Shown here one piece after another: positions 1 to 7,805 of a DNA stretch of 64,000 nt. The translations under genes were made by a program, and so were the position numbers. The stretch comes from Microcaldota archaeon (GTDB lineage Archaea > Micrarchaeota > Micrarchaeia > Micrarchaeales > Micrarchaeaceae), in the NCBI GenBank assembly GCA_021834865.1, contig JAKBRD010000001.1, positions 8,742 through 72,741 of the forward strand, in the 5' to 3' direction. The notes under the pieces are model-generated. The model was not told the origin of the DNA, did not search any database, and saw nothing but the letters and a program-made list of their open reading frames with translations. The number at the start of each line of letters is the position of its first letter. The stretch's first letter is position 1.

Positions 1-489
1 GGCATTGGATTCTCCTACAAAAGCCTTCAATTCTATCTAAACAGCAACGAAGAGGTCATAACATACACTCCTGATTTTGTGCTGACCGACGCGTACAACG
101 ACAAAACCGTGCTCATAGAGACGCATGGCAAGAGATACATAGATAAAAGGTTCATAGAAAAGATGAATTCTTTCAAGCATAATCCCGTAAGCTCGCAGTA
201 TCACCTTATACTCATAACAGACAAAATGCCCAAGAAGCCGGACAAGCTGAAGATAGAGCTTAAGAAGTACGGGTATGGAACTAAGGACATATGCGACGAG
301 GTCTGGTACATACCCTATAACGTCGTGTTGGGCATGCAGCTGCAGCTCAAGAACGAGCAGGGCTCCATATATGGGCTCCTGAATAAACTCCGCAAGGAAG
401 AACTATCGCCAAGCAGTACAACGCTTTTAAGGGGCGAGCATGGCAATTCCGAATCTTGGCGCAGGAGCGCTTCGAAAAGCATATCGTGA
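1..489 (+). CDS. Truncated gene, possible PD-(D/E)XK nuclease-fold protein (5' end missing)
   Basis: The frame is open from the first base, so the start lies outside the window; 162 residues are visible. Around residue 23 there is a TPDF motif, followed about 14 residues later by LIETHG. A PDF...IE.x.G arrangement after a hydrophobic strand is typical of Vsr-like and other restriction-endonuclease-fold proteins, but the usual lysine after the glutamate is replaced by histidine, so activity is uncertain. The C-terminus is Ser/Arg-rich. It converges on the intron-containing tRNA-Ser. Function is not recognised; the fold assignment is inference from the motif. Confidence 0.6.
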   Translation, partial: GIGFSYKSLQFYLNSNEEVITYTPDFVLTDAYNDKTVLIETHGKRYIDKRFIEKMNSFKHNPVSSQYHLILITDKMPKKPDKLKIELKKYGYGTKDICDEVWYIPYNVVLGMQLQLKNEQGSIYGLLNKLRKEELSPSSTTLLRGEHGNSESWRRSASKSIS

Positions 490-507
490 ACTTCCAATAA
501 GTGGATT

Positions 508-641
508 CGCCAGGGTAGGGATTTGAACCCTAAAGCCCGCGAGGGCACCGGTTTACCTGTCGCGCCTTTTCGCATCACTAATCAGCTCTTGACGTTTTGA
601 AAACTCAAGACCGGCGCGTTACCAGATTCTGCCACCCTGGC
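508..641 (-). tRNA. tRNA-Ser(TGA) with a 50-nt intron
   Basis: Reading the minus strand, a 7-bp acceptor stem (GCCAGGG/CCCTGGC), a T arm TAGGG-TTCAAAT-CCCTA and a long variable arm (GCCC-TCGC-GGGC) are visible. The anticodon stem is CCGGT/ACCGG, with loop C-T-TGA-G before the interruption and A after it. The discriminator base is G, as in archaeal serine tRNAs. The intron, about 554-603, sits at the canonical 37/38 position. The TCTTGA before it and TCAAGA within it can pair, as expected for a bulge-helix-bulge substrate of the splicing endonuclease. Leu was considered because of the long variable arm, but U33 placement and G73 favour Ser. Confidence 0.9.
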
Positions 642-675
642 ATATTGACAAGCATTACAGGTTTTGCTGAAAAAG

Positions 676-683
676 TATATAAA
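676..683. promoter_or_regulatory. Near-symmetric TATA box shared by tRNA-Ser and the DUF72 gene
   Basis: TATATAAA is centred about 26 nt before the ATG at 706, predicting a leaderless mRNA. Read on the other strand it is TTTATATA, 38 nt upstream of the mature 5' end of tRNA-Ser, so the same element could serve both divergent genes. Confidence 0.6.
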
Positions 684-705
684 GCATTCAATGTATCATT
701 TCCTT

Positions 706-1380
706 ATGGAAACCTATGTTGGAACTTCGGGCTGGTCTTATTCTTGGAACGAAGGAAAGAGCCTGGAGTGGTACGCTAAGAATTCAGGTCTTAACGCCAT
801 TGAGCTCAATTCGAGCTTCTACAGGTTCCCTTCCCGCAAGCAGATCTCGTCATGGGCCAAATCCAAACCTTTGCTGGCCTGGGCAGTGAAGGTCAATCGG
901 TCCATAACGCACGTACACATGCTTAACGAAAATTCCTACGAAAAATATTCTGAATTTACCAAGTCTTTCGGGGAGATGGGCTCTTCGGTAAAGCTGTTTC
1001 TGCTTCAGCTCTCTCCACGCTTCAGCACAAAAATGGAAAAAAGGCTTAGCGATTTTCTAGGCTCTTTTAGCCAGCAGCGCATGGCACTGGAATTCAGGCA
1101 CGACAGCTGGTACGCGTACGATTTCTCTAAGCTGGACTTCGATGGTGTCATTGTATCCCCCGATTCGCCAGAATTCAACAACAGGGTATTGAAGAAAAAC
1201 GATTCGGTATACATAAGGTTTCACGGTCGAAGAAGCTGGTATTCCTACGAATATGGAAAGCCTGAGCTCAAAGGCATGGCTTCAAAGGCTATCGCACTGC
1301 ATCCTAAGCGCCTTTATGCTTTTTTCAATAACGATGCGGCGATGCTAAAGAATGCCAGGGAATTCTCGGAAATGTTGTAA
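706..1380 (+). CDS. DUF72 (YecE-like) family protein
   Basis: A 224-residue protein beginning METYVGTSGWSY, the characteristic N-terminal strand of the DUF72/YecE TIM-barrel family. Further family features are IELNSSFYRFPS near residue 35 and LEFRHDSWY near residue 125. The biochemical role of the family is not established. An upstream in-frame TTG at 664 exists, but the ATG at 706 lies 26 nt after a TATA box and starts directly at the conserved region, so it was chosen. The next gene on the same strand begins 17 nt after the stop and may be co-transcribed. Confidence 0.9.
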   Translation: METYVGTSGWSYSWNEGKSLEWYAKNSGLNAIELNSSFYRFPSRKQISSWAKSKPLLAWAVKVNRSITHVHMLNENSYEKYSEFTKSFGEMGSSVKLFLLQLSPRFSTKMEKRLSDFLGSFSQQRMALEFRHDSWYAYDFSKLDFDGVIVSPDSPEFNNRVLKKNDSVYIRFHGRRSWYSYEYGKPELKGMASKAIALHPKRLYAFFNNDAAMLKNAREFSEML

Positions 1381-1397
1381 ATGTAAATGGCGATAAA

Positions 1398-3104
1398 ATG
1401 TTTGATATTAGCGCAAGCCTTGAAAGGCTTATGGAATTCCTCTCACAAAAAAGGCCGCATCGTAGCAATGCGGCACTAACTAACGAGCTAGAAATCGGCG
1501 AGGCGTTGGGTTATCCGTCGCTGTATGCACCTATGTTCCGTTCCGCGGACCAAAAATCTGCCAATTTTGCCTGGAAACCCTCAAAGGGAACAGTTTTCAT
1601 AAATCCGCATGAATACAACAGCCCGCACATAATAATAGCTGGAGCAAGCGGCAATGGCAAGAGCACCCTGCTAAAAAAGCTCATAAGCGGGCTGGCTTCT
1701 TCAGGTACAAATATCCTTCTATTTGATTCAGACAGCGAGCATTATGATATAATAAGCGCAGTCAACGGTAAAACCATAGATCCTTTCAAAGACATAAACA
1801 TATTCGCGCTTGACGGGCTGAGCGCTGGAGAGCGCATACAAGAGCTCACATCCATTTTTTCCGACGTATTCAATTTCGGTTACCTGCAGTCAAATTCACT
1901 GCACTCGTGCATACGTTATGCCTATTCTGTTTCGGGCATGCGCTCCATATACCAAGCAAATATCGAAAACGTGCCAAGCATGGAAACATTGGTCAGGACA
2001 ATAAATACATTCATTGCAAACTCCCGCACCGCAGCTGAAAAGTCAAGGCTTTATAGCATACTCAACAGGCTCGGCTCTTTAAACCTGGGCCATGGAGACA
2101 GTTCCCCAGCCGGCATAAATGACCTTTTCGAAGGCGTCGTATCAATACCTCTAAGACATGTGAAAAGCCCCTATGCAAAAAGGATAATAATGCACGAGCT
2201 TCTGCAAAGGCTATATTCAAGGATGCAGTCGATGCCAATAACGCATAAACTTTCAAATTACATAATTATAGACGAGCTGGACTTTGTAATATCCGACTAC
2301 GATTCGCAAACAGGAATAATAAAAAAGATAGTCAGAGAGGGAAGAAAGTACGGCATAGGTATAATCGTATCTACGCACATGGCCATATCCCTTCCCAAGG
2401 ACATGGTGGAGAACTCTTCATGCATAATTACTTTTGGTTCTCCGGACCCATCGGAAAGGCGATATATGGCTTCTGTAATGGCGCATGGCGATCCGGCAAT
2501 GGAAAAGTTTCTCTATGGCGATATATCCTTTCTGCAGAAATATCATTTCCTACTCTCATGCCCTGAATTCGCGCTTCCGGTGAAAATAACAATAAAGGTT
2601 GCAAAGCCATTAGAAAACAATAATCACGATTATCAAAATTACGCTTCTGAAAACGTTTTGAAGCGTCCAATGCGCAAAGAGGAAGCACTTAAGCTGGGTT
2701 TTACCGAAGAACAGATAGAATCGTTAAAAAAATCGGGAAAAATATCAAGCAGCTTTTCATCGGGTTCTGAATGGCTAATGACCAAAAATCCATCACTTAG
2801 CATAGGTCACGAGCTTGGAGTAAACGCAATTTGTTCATGGCTTTCCGCTAACGGTATCGAAAATCGTGCGATAGATAACAGCGCAGGTCCGGATGTTGTA
2901 GCTTATGCATACGGCAACAAAATGGCATTAGAATATGAAACCGGAAAGAAATCTGCATCGTCGACATCAAGAATGCTGGCCAAAAGGACAAGAGATTACG
3001 GATTCGCAGTCGTAGTAGTGGATGAAAAAGCATACGGGTTCTACAAGTCTGCAATTGAAAAGGCAGGAATTCTAATAATATCGGATCAAGAGATAAAGAA
3101 ATAA
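1398..3104 (+). CDS. HerA/VirB4-like ATPase with C-terminal nuclease-like domain
   Basis: A 568-residue protein. The P-loop GASGNGKST is at about residues 82-90, a Walker B strand IIIDELD near 288-294, and an ISTHM-type sensor segment near 325, as in the HerA/FtsK/VirB4 class of DNA-pumping or conjugation-type ATPases. After about residue 440 the sequence leaves the ATPase and ends with a second domain containing GPDVVA (about 496) and ALEYETGKK (about 510-518). The D...ExETGKK pattern matches a PD-(D/E)XK nuclease active site. No TM segments are evident. No NurA or Mre11/Rad50 gene lies nearby, so this is not a standard herA-nurA repair operon. A role in DNA processing or translocation is inference. 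Confidence 0.75.
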   Translation: MFDISASLERLMEFLSQKRPHRSNAALTNELEIGEALGYPSLYAPMFRSADQKSANFAWKPSKGTVFINPHEYNSPHIIIAGASGNGKSTLLKKLISGLASSGTNILLFDSDSEHYDIISAVNGKTIDPFKDINIFALDGLSAGERIQELTSIFSDVFNFGYLQSNSLHSCIRYAYSVSGMRSIYQANIENVPSMETLVRTINTFIANSRTAAEKSRLYSILNRLGSLNLGHGDSSPAGINDLFEGVVSIPLRHVKSPYAKRIIMHELLQRLYSRMQSMPITHKLSNYIIIDELDFVISDYDSQTGIIKKIVREGRKYGIGIIVSTHMAISLPKDMVENSSCIITFGSPDPSERRYMASVMAHGDPAMEKFLYGDISFLQKYHFLLSCPEFALPVKITIKVAKPLENNNHDYQNYASENVLKRPMRKEEALKLGFTEEQIESLKKSGKISSSFSSGSEWLMTKNPSLSIGHELGVNAICSWLSANGIENRAIDNSAGPDVVAYAYGNKMALEYETGKKSASSTSRMLAKRTRDYGFAVVVVDEKAYGFYKSAIEKAGILIISDQEIKK

Positions 3105-3105
3105 T

Positions 3106-3315
3106 TCATATTATGTTCAGGAATCCAAGGATTATGAGCACAAGCATTATGACTATGTATATCCTAAGGAAAATGAAGGCGAACTTGACCCATCCTCCTA
3201 CCTTGGCCCGCTTTACCGGTATCTTGGAATAGTCTTTCAGCTTTTCCCTCTTAAGGAAGTTTTCCCAATCCTTATCGTTCTTTATGAATCCAAACTCTTT
3301 TCCATCCAAAGCCAT
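3106..3315 (-). CDS. Small single-pass membrane protein
   Basis: A 69-residue protein with a charged soluble N-terminus (about 1-45, Lys/Asp-rich) and one strongly hydrophobic C-terminal helix at about 47-67. It starts 9 nt downstream of the Nramp-like transporter stop on the same strand and is probably co-transcribed with it; a small accessory subunit is possible but unproven. It is not recognised as a known family. It converges with the ATPase gene, with 1 nt between the stop codons. Confidence 0.6.
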   Translation of the reverse strand: MALDGKEFGFIKNDKDWENFLKREKLKDYSKIPVKRAKVGGWVKFAFIFLRIYIVIMLVLIILGFLNII

Positions 3316-3324
3316 TCAAAACAC

Positions 3325-4716
3325 CTATAGCAAGTGCGGGAACACCAAGCTTAGCCCGTAAAGGCTGCTCATGCTCACCAGCACAACCATTATCGTTATT
3401 ATTGAAACGTTTTCCCATCTCTTGTTTACGCGCTTGCCCATAACCTCCTTGTCGTTGACCAGAAGCAAAAGGAAAAGAAGTGCAGCAGGCATGAATATTG
3501 AAGCTATCACCTGCACAGTTAGGTTGAGAAAGCCAAGGGGCACGTTTGGCACTAGGACTATGGCAGCGGCAATCAGCATGCTTATTATTCCAGGTATGTA
3601 GAACTTCCTTCCCTCGAGGAAAGGCAGGTTTATGCTCTTGGGCCAGTTGAAAGCCTCTCCAACTGCCCAGGAGGTGCTTGCGGTAAGCGCTATTGCCGCT
3701 ATTATGCCAGCGTCAATAAGCCCAAGCGCGAACAGCTCAACAGGCACTGTGCCTATTTTCTTTGATATGGTGCTCAGTATGAATGCTATGCTGTAACTCG
3801 TAGTAGAAGTCGTGCTTCCTACGTGACCTGTGCTGAAAACTAGTGTTCCAGTCAGGACAAGAATGCATATTGCGACTGTAGCCATTATGCATGCGCCTAC
3901 GAAAGTATCTCTCTTTCCAGCTCCTATGTCCTCAGGCACGGTGCCTTTGTCAACTTCTGAGCTCTGCTGAAAGAAAAGCATCCAGGGCGCTATTGTCGTG
4001 CCTATGTTGGCAAGCAGCACGTATATGAAGAGGGTGCTTATCCCTCCGCTGATGTGCCAAGTCAGGAAGCTCTTTGCGACTAGGCTCCAATCGGGATGCG
4101 CAAAAAACACTAACGGTATGAATATCATGTTGAAGAAAGCGATTATCAGGCTGGCGCGCTCCCATTTGTGATACCTGAGCGTCAGCATTACCGTGGATAT
4201 AAACGCTATCCCTATTATGACTGCGATTAGCGGCTTTACCCCGAATATGCTCATGCCGAATGTTATCCCTATGAATTCAGTAACTAATGTGAGCGAATTC
4301 GCTATGACCAAATCGCCTAGAGAGAATGCTCCCCAAAAAGGCCCATATCTTTTCCATATCATTTCAGCATGGCCCCTCCTAGTTACTGCTGCAAGCCTCA
4401 CTGTCATCTCTTGGACGAGATAAGCCGTGGGCACCATAAGTATCATAAGAGGTATGAAAAATCCGAGCCCGAATATAGAGCCTGTTTGCGCGTAGGTTAT
4501 GACGCCTCCAGCGTCATTGTCAGCCACCATTACCAATATTCCAGGACCTATGAGCGCTATTATAAGCAGTATTTTTGTCCATAAACCTCTGTTGTGCCGC
4601 AGTCTAGCAACCTTGAGCCTGTCTATGGTCCTGAGCCTTATCTCTACGGGCAGCTCCTCTAGTTTTTTGTTTATGTCGAATGCTTCTTCTCCGTTCTGGC
4701 TCTGCTCAGAAATCAT
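3325..4716 (-). CDS. Nramp (SLC11)-related divalent metal transporter, NRMT-like
   Basis: A 463-residue protein with about 11 TM helices and the LeuT-like Nramp fold. The TM1 motif, DPGN in classical Nramp Mn/Fe transporters, reads DNDAGG at residues 66-71. The TM6 region, classically MPH, reads TIAPWMLFF near residue 240. Loss of the TM6 methionine and of the DPGN asparagine is a hallmark described for Nramp-related magnesium transporters, so Mg2+ rather than Mn2+/Fe2+ may be the substrate; this is inference. The N-terminus is a 45-residue hydrophilic extension. An HxlR-type regulator lies 41 nt upstream on the same strand. Confidence 0.85.
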   Translation of the reverse strand: MISEQSQNGEEAFDINKKLEELPVEIRLRTIDRLKVARLRHNRGLWTKILLIIALIGPGILVMVADNDAGGVITYAQTGSIFGLGFFIPLMILMVPTAYLVQEMTVRLAAVTRRGHAEMIWKRYGPFWGAFSLGDLVIANSLTLVTEFIGITFGMSIFGVKPLIAVIIGIAFISTVMLTLRYHKWERASLIIAFFNMIFIPLVFFAHPDWSLVAKSFLTWHISGGISTLFIYVLLANIGTTIAPWMLFFQQSSEVDKGTVPEDIGAGKRDTFVGACIMATVAICILVLTGTLVFSTGHVGSTTSTTSYSIAFILSTISKKIGTVPVELFALGLIDAGIIAAIALTASTSWAVGEAFNWPKSINLPFLEGRKFYIPGIISMLIAAAIVLVPNVPLGFLNLTVQVIASIFMPAALLFLLLLVNDKEVMGKRVNKRWENVSIITIMVVLVSMSSLYGLSLVFPHLL

Positions 4717-4757
4717 CGTTTCTTAATGCTACAAAAAGGTTAATATGCGTGCGGAAA

Positions 4758-5123
4758 CTAGCCTTGCACGCCCAAAGCTATTGCCGGGCACCCGGAGTTT
4801 GCCAGTTTCTTCCCTATATTGGTGAGCTTGTATTTCACTCTTACTGGGCGGGAATCAACTACGTTTCTGCTGAGCATTTTTTCCGCTTCCAGCGATTTTA
4901 AAATAGAAGAAAGAGTTCTTGCGGTGAGTCCCGATTCCGACAATATCTCATTAAAAAACATCCCGTCCGCTTTTGCATTCAGTATAAACGTGACGGTAAT
5001 TTGCCAATTGGACTTTATTACCTTTTCTAGCGTTTCGCCTTGCAGTTCATGTTCATCCAGCATGTGCTGAATTATACAAAAGTTTTTGTGCCCTTTTTTA
5101 TTTGATGTTGTACCACTGGCCAT
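4758..5123 (-). CDS. Winged-helix regulator, HxlR/MarR-like
   Basis: A 121-residue protein with a helix-turn-helix region (FFNEILSESGLTARTLSSIL, about residues 56-75) followed by a wing ending RPVRVKYKLTNIGKKL, the pattern of HxlR-type winged helix regulators (basic wing, then YxLTxxG). It lacks the N-terminal Cys typical of redox-sensing HxlR members. It is upstream of and co-oriented with the Nramp-like transporter, so local regulation of that gene is a reasonable guess. The start ATG at 5123 is the first Met in the frame. Confidence 0.75.
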   Translation of the reverse strand: MASGTTSNKKGHKNFCIIQHMLDEHELQGETLEKVIKSNWQITVTFILNAKADGMFFNEILSESGLTARTLSSILKSLEAEKMLSRNVVDSRPVRVKYKLTNIGKKLANSGCPAIALGVQG

Positions 5124-5235
5124 TTTATCGCCATACTAGGTATATCTACTGCAACTTAAACTATTAATAACCTGTTTTCGCTTTATATAGTCCGCATTTT
5201 TATGCACAGCCGCATGCAGTAATGATAAGTTATTA

Positions 5236-5844
5236 ATGGTTCCAAGCTCATGTATTTTAGGTGATTTAACGGCAGCAGTGTTTGTAGATTCGTTAGCCAT
5301 AATGTTGCTGGCGCTGGGCTCCAGTGCCTCTCTGTTAGCTCTATACTTTCTCTATGCTGTAAGGCAAAAGAAAACAATAAACAATCTCGCCATACCTATA
5401 ATTGGATTCGGTCTGTTCGATTTTGCCAGCGGTTTCCTCATGTCATTCACATGGCCGCTTCCTCCTGCATACAACATGCTTTTCGGGGATCCATTGCTTT
5501 TCCTGGGGCTGCTTATGGTGATGGGAGGCTACATGCTGTACAAGAACATGAATTTAAAAGTCCTTTCGATATTCGGGTTCTTCCTTGGCATATACATTTT
5601 CGTCGAGGCAGTTGCAATACTCAACTTCAAGCTAGAGACAGGCGTTGACCTTCTAAGCTCGATGGGTCTTTACGTATTTTCAGGGCTATCAGCAATACTC
5701 TCTCCGCTGGTGTACCTGGATCCGAAGAGCAACAACGGCAAGTATGCCTACTATCTTCTTGCTGTGCTACTCATAATAGCAGCATTTGCAGCATTGTTCA
5801 TAGGCTATGCCGGGATATACGGGCATCTTTTCTCGCCCCCATAA
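5236..5844 (+). CDS. DUF981 family membrane protein
   Basis: A 202-residue protein with about six hydrophobic helices. It resembles the archaeal DUF981 family, with an N-terminal FVDSLAIMLLALGSSA segment and a central GLFDFASGFLMSFTWPLP motif in the second helix pair. Function of the family is unknown. A TATA-like element CTTTATATAG at 5181-5190 would start transcription about 20-25 nt upstream of the ATG. A strong hairpin terminator follows the stop codon. Confidence 0.75.
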   Translation: MVPSSCILGDLTAAVFVDSLAIMLLALGSSASLLALYFLYAVRQKKTINNLAIPIIGFGLFDFASGFLMSFTWPLPPAYNMLFGDPLLFLGLLMVMGGYMLYKNMNLKVLSIFGFFLGIYIFVEAVAILNFKLETGVDLLSSMGLYVFSGLSAILSPLVYLDPKSNNGKYAYYLLAVLLIIAAFAALFIGYAGIYGHLFSPP

Positions 5845-5860
5845 CAGGTTTTAGTTTTGC

Positions 5861-5880
5861 TGCCGCGGATTTCCGCGGCA
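5861..5880 (+). terminator. Hairpin followed by a T-rich stretch
   Basis: Perfect 9-bp inverted repeat TGCCGCGGA-TT-TCCGCGGCA, 16 nt after the DUF981 stop, followed by TAATTTTTAAT. It looks like an intrinsic-terminator-like structure, unusually GC-rich for its surroundings. Confidence 0.65.
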
Positions 5881-5953
5881 TAATTTTTAATATTCATTAT
5901 TTTGGCTAAAGGCAACTATCTATAAATCTTAATCAGGTGGCAAAACGCACAAC

Positions 5954-6205
5954 ATGTCAAACAGAGATTTGGCCATACTTACTATAATGTCGATAATAGG
6001 GCTGATTGCTTCCGGGATAGTAATATATGAGCTCTACGTGATACATCGTCCGCCGCCTTTCTGCGTAATAAACACTACCATTGCCTCCACGCCGTTCAAC
6101 TGCATGAAGGTCCTTACTAGCAGCTATTCTAGCGTCTTTGGGGTTTCCCTGGATTTCCTCGCCTCTCTTTGGTTCATAATAAACATAGCCTTGTATTCAT
6201 GCTAA
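5954..6205 (+). CDS. VKOR-family protein, N-terminal half (TM1-TM2)
   Basis: An 83-residue protein: TM1 at about 7-29, a loop with Cys37 and Cys50, then the VKOR signature CMKVLTSSYSSVFGVSL and TM2. In VKOR (vitamin K epoxide reductase-like quinone-dependent disulfide oxidases) the loop cysteines shuttle electrons to a CxxC in TM4. Here the frame stops after TM2, and the TM3-TM4 half with the CxxC is encoded in the next frame with an ATGCTAA overlap. This is either a split gene with translational coupling or a frameshift. A TATA box near 5920 and AGGTGG at 5936-5941 precede the ATG. Confidence 0.85.
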   Translation: MSNRDLAILTIMSIIGLIASGIVIYELYVIHRPPPFCVINTTIASTPFNCMKVLTSSYSSVFGVSLDFLASLWFIINIALYSC

Positions 6206-6435
6206 CGTACATGGCTAAGCCACTGGCCAAGCGCGTATTCTATGCGCTTTTTGTATGGCGCTTCTTTGGGCTGGCAATAGTTCCATACTTAATATATCTT
6301 GAGTTTTTCGTCGTGCATTCAATATGCCTATACTGCACAATAATGCACGGCGCAATAATCATCGACTTCGTAATAGTATCATATTTTCTTTTCTCCAAAC
6401 ATTCCAAGATTCGCGCATACCTGTTTCAGGCCTAG
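6199..6435 (+). CDS. VKOR-family protein, C-terminal half (TM3-TM4 with CxxC)
   Basis: A 78-residue protein starting at the ATG inside ATGCTAA, which overlaps the stop of the preceding VKOR half. It contains TM3 (about 14-36) and the diagnostic SICLYCTIMH motif at the start of TM4, whose CxxC is the quinone-proximal redox pair in VKOR enzymes. Together the two frames make one four-helix VKOR; neither alone has both cysteine pairs. No thioredoxin-like partner is fused or adjacent. Whether the break is biological or an assembly indel cannot be decided here. Confidence 0.8.
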   Translation: MLTYMAKPLAKRVFYALFVWRFFGLAIVPYLIYLEFFVVHSICLYCTIMHGAIIIDFVIVSYFLFSKHSKIRAYLFQA

Positions 6436-6533
6436 CCATAGCGGCAGGGGCTTCTAAATTCGAGATACAGGAAATGGGACAAATCTATAACCAATTTAGA
6501 AGGGAAATATTCGAACTGAGATAAGAGACTCTT

Positions 6534-6959
6534 TTACGTTTGAACATGGCTCTCTTTTTGCTTCATAAACTTATTTATAAGCTCAATGTCCGTCATATCC
6601 TTTTCCCTGCCTAATGCCCTCTTCCACTTTAGAACTTCCTCAAGCCTTACGACTGGGATTCCTTCGACTATTTCAGCGTCTTTTATTAGCGTAGCCGAAC
6701 CAGGGTTATATGTTCCGAAATTCCAGTCATCGCCCACTTCAAAGCAATCTTTTTGCAGCATCTTCCTGCCGTTGGGCAACTGTTCTTCTTTCCATCCCAG
6801 CCTTTTGAGCCTTTCGTAAACTTCGTGCGTTGCTATAATGTCTATGTCGTGCGACTCTCTGATTCCATGGGCTGCAAGCGGCACAGAGCCAAAAAGCGCA
6901 TATTCTCCGATGCGGAGGCCTAATTCCATAGTCTTTTTAGCTATCTCATCGAATTTCAT
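6534..6959 (-). CDS. Nucleotidyltransferase-fold protein
   Basis: A 141-residue protein with the N-terminal pattern YALFGSVPLAAHGIRESHDIDIIAT, split here as GSVPLAAHG then DIDI, resembling the G-S...D-x-D core of Pol-beta-type nucleotidyltransferases of the MNT/AbiEii kind. The rest is a short alpha/beta domain with a Lys/Arg-rich C-terminus (EEVLKWKRALGREKD), again as in such proteins. A GTG two codons upstream (6965) is possible, but the ATG at 6959 is preferred. No HEPN partner is adjacent, so it is not an obvious toxin-antitoxin pair. Confidence 0.65.
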   Translation of the reverse strand: MKFDEIAKKTMELGLRIGEYALFGSVPLAAHGIRESHDIDIIATHEVYERLKRLGWKEEQLPNGRKMLQKDCFEVGDDWNFGTYNPGSATLIKDAEIVEGIPVVRLEEVLKWKRALGREKDMTDIELINKFMKQKESHVQT

Positions 6960-6990
6960 ATGCACACCAAGTTAAGATATACCGCTGCAC

Positions 6991-7644
6991 TTAAGCGTAT
7001 TCGCTTTTGTTGTTCTTGATCATTTTGATTATAGTATCATGGCCTTCTTCTTCCATTATTTCCCATGCTAAAGGATAATCACTTTCAATGCTTGTTCCAG
7101 ATGGTTTAATCATTCTGAATTCCGGACTATTTTCGCCGAAAATATCTATATAAAGAGCCTTCTGTATGGCAAATACTGGTATGTGCCTGAGCGCAAGCGG
7201 CTTGGCATCCGGATGCTTTTGCTTTAGTGAATTCCAGAATACTCGCAGTCGCTCACGGTTTTGATACAGCAGTCTATGTATCAGTTCATGTAATAGCGTT
7301 GCGACAAATGGCCCCTCTTTCTGGTATGTGGTTATGCTAAGCGGGTCAGAGAATGACCTGTGCTTGCCGACCAAATAGCAGGTAACGCTGGCTTCCCTCC
7401 ATTCGAGCCCCGATATTTCAACAAGCTTTTTTGGTATTGTTGCTGAATACTTGCTCCAGTAGTCAGAGTATATTTCTGGGTATTTTCTGAGCTCCGCGTC
7501 GAGCTTTTCGTCTATCCTTTTGCCAAGCAACTGCTCTAGGTATATCCTCACATACCTAAACTCTATGTTAAGCGTATCCAGAAATGCACACCCTAGATAG
7601 AATATGTTGTGGTGTGCATTGCTAAAAGATTTACGATAAAGCAT
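6991..7644 (-). CDS. Zincin-like metalloprotease-fold protein (HELIH motif)
   Basis: A 217-residue soluble protein with a central HELIH sequence (about residues 118-122) preceded by hydrophobic residues (FVATLLHELIH), the zinc-binding helix of gluzincin-type metallopeptidases. A candidate third ligand is a Glu in the C-terminal segment WEIMEEEGHD. No signal peptide, so presumably cytoplasmic. The ATG at 7644 overlaps the last base of tRNA-Pro on the same strand, so the true start could instead be a downstream GTG near 7548. Substrate unknown. Confidence 0.65.
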   Translation of the reverse strand: MLYRKSFSNAHHNIFYLGCAFLDTLNIEFRYVRIYLEQLLGKRIDEKLDAELRKYPEIYSDYWSKYSATIPKKLVEISGLEWREASVTCYLVGKHRSFSDPLSITTYQKEGPFVATLLHELIHRLLYQNRERLRVFWNSLKQKHPDAKPLALRHIPVFAIQKALYIDIFGENSPEFRMIKPSGTSIESDYPLAWEIMEEEGHDTIIKMIKNNKSEYA

Positions 7645-7716
7645 GGGGCTGCCGAGATTTGAACTCGGATATCCAGCGCCCGAGGCTGGAAGTCTGCCAG
7701 GTTAGCGTACAGCCCC
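7644..7716 (-). tRNA. tRNA-Pro(CGG)
   Basis: On the minus strand: acceptor GGGGCTG/CAGCCCC with discriminator A, anticodon arm CCAGC-CTCGGGC-GCTGG giving anticodon CGG, T arm CCGAG-TTCAAAT-CTCGG. The D arm pairs poorly, but the GG of the D loop is present. No intron. A TATA-like element lies about 30 nt upstream (around 7745-7752). Confidence 0.88.
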
Positions 7717-7805
7717 AAATAAGACTACTTTATGAGCAAATAGTTTTATCCATGCTTGCTTTTAACCTTTTTGAAAATTCCACGAATCGCATGCATTGCA
7801 CAGCA

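Noticed and set aside
508..641. tRNA-Leu identity for the intron-bearing tRNA
   Set aside because: A long variable arm fits Leu too, but discriminator G and U33 placement give anticodon TGA (Ser).
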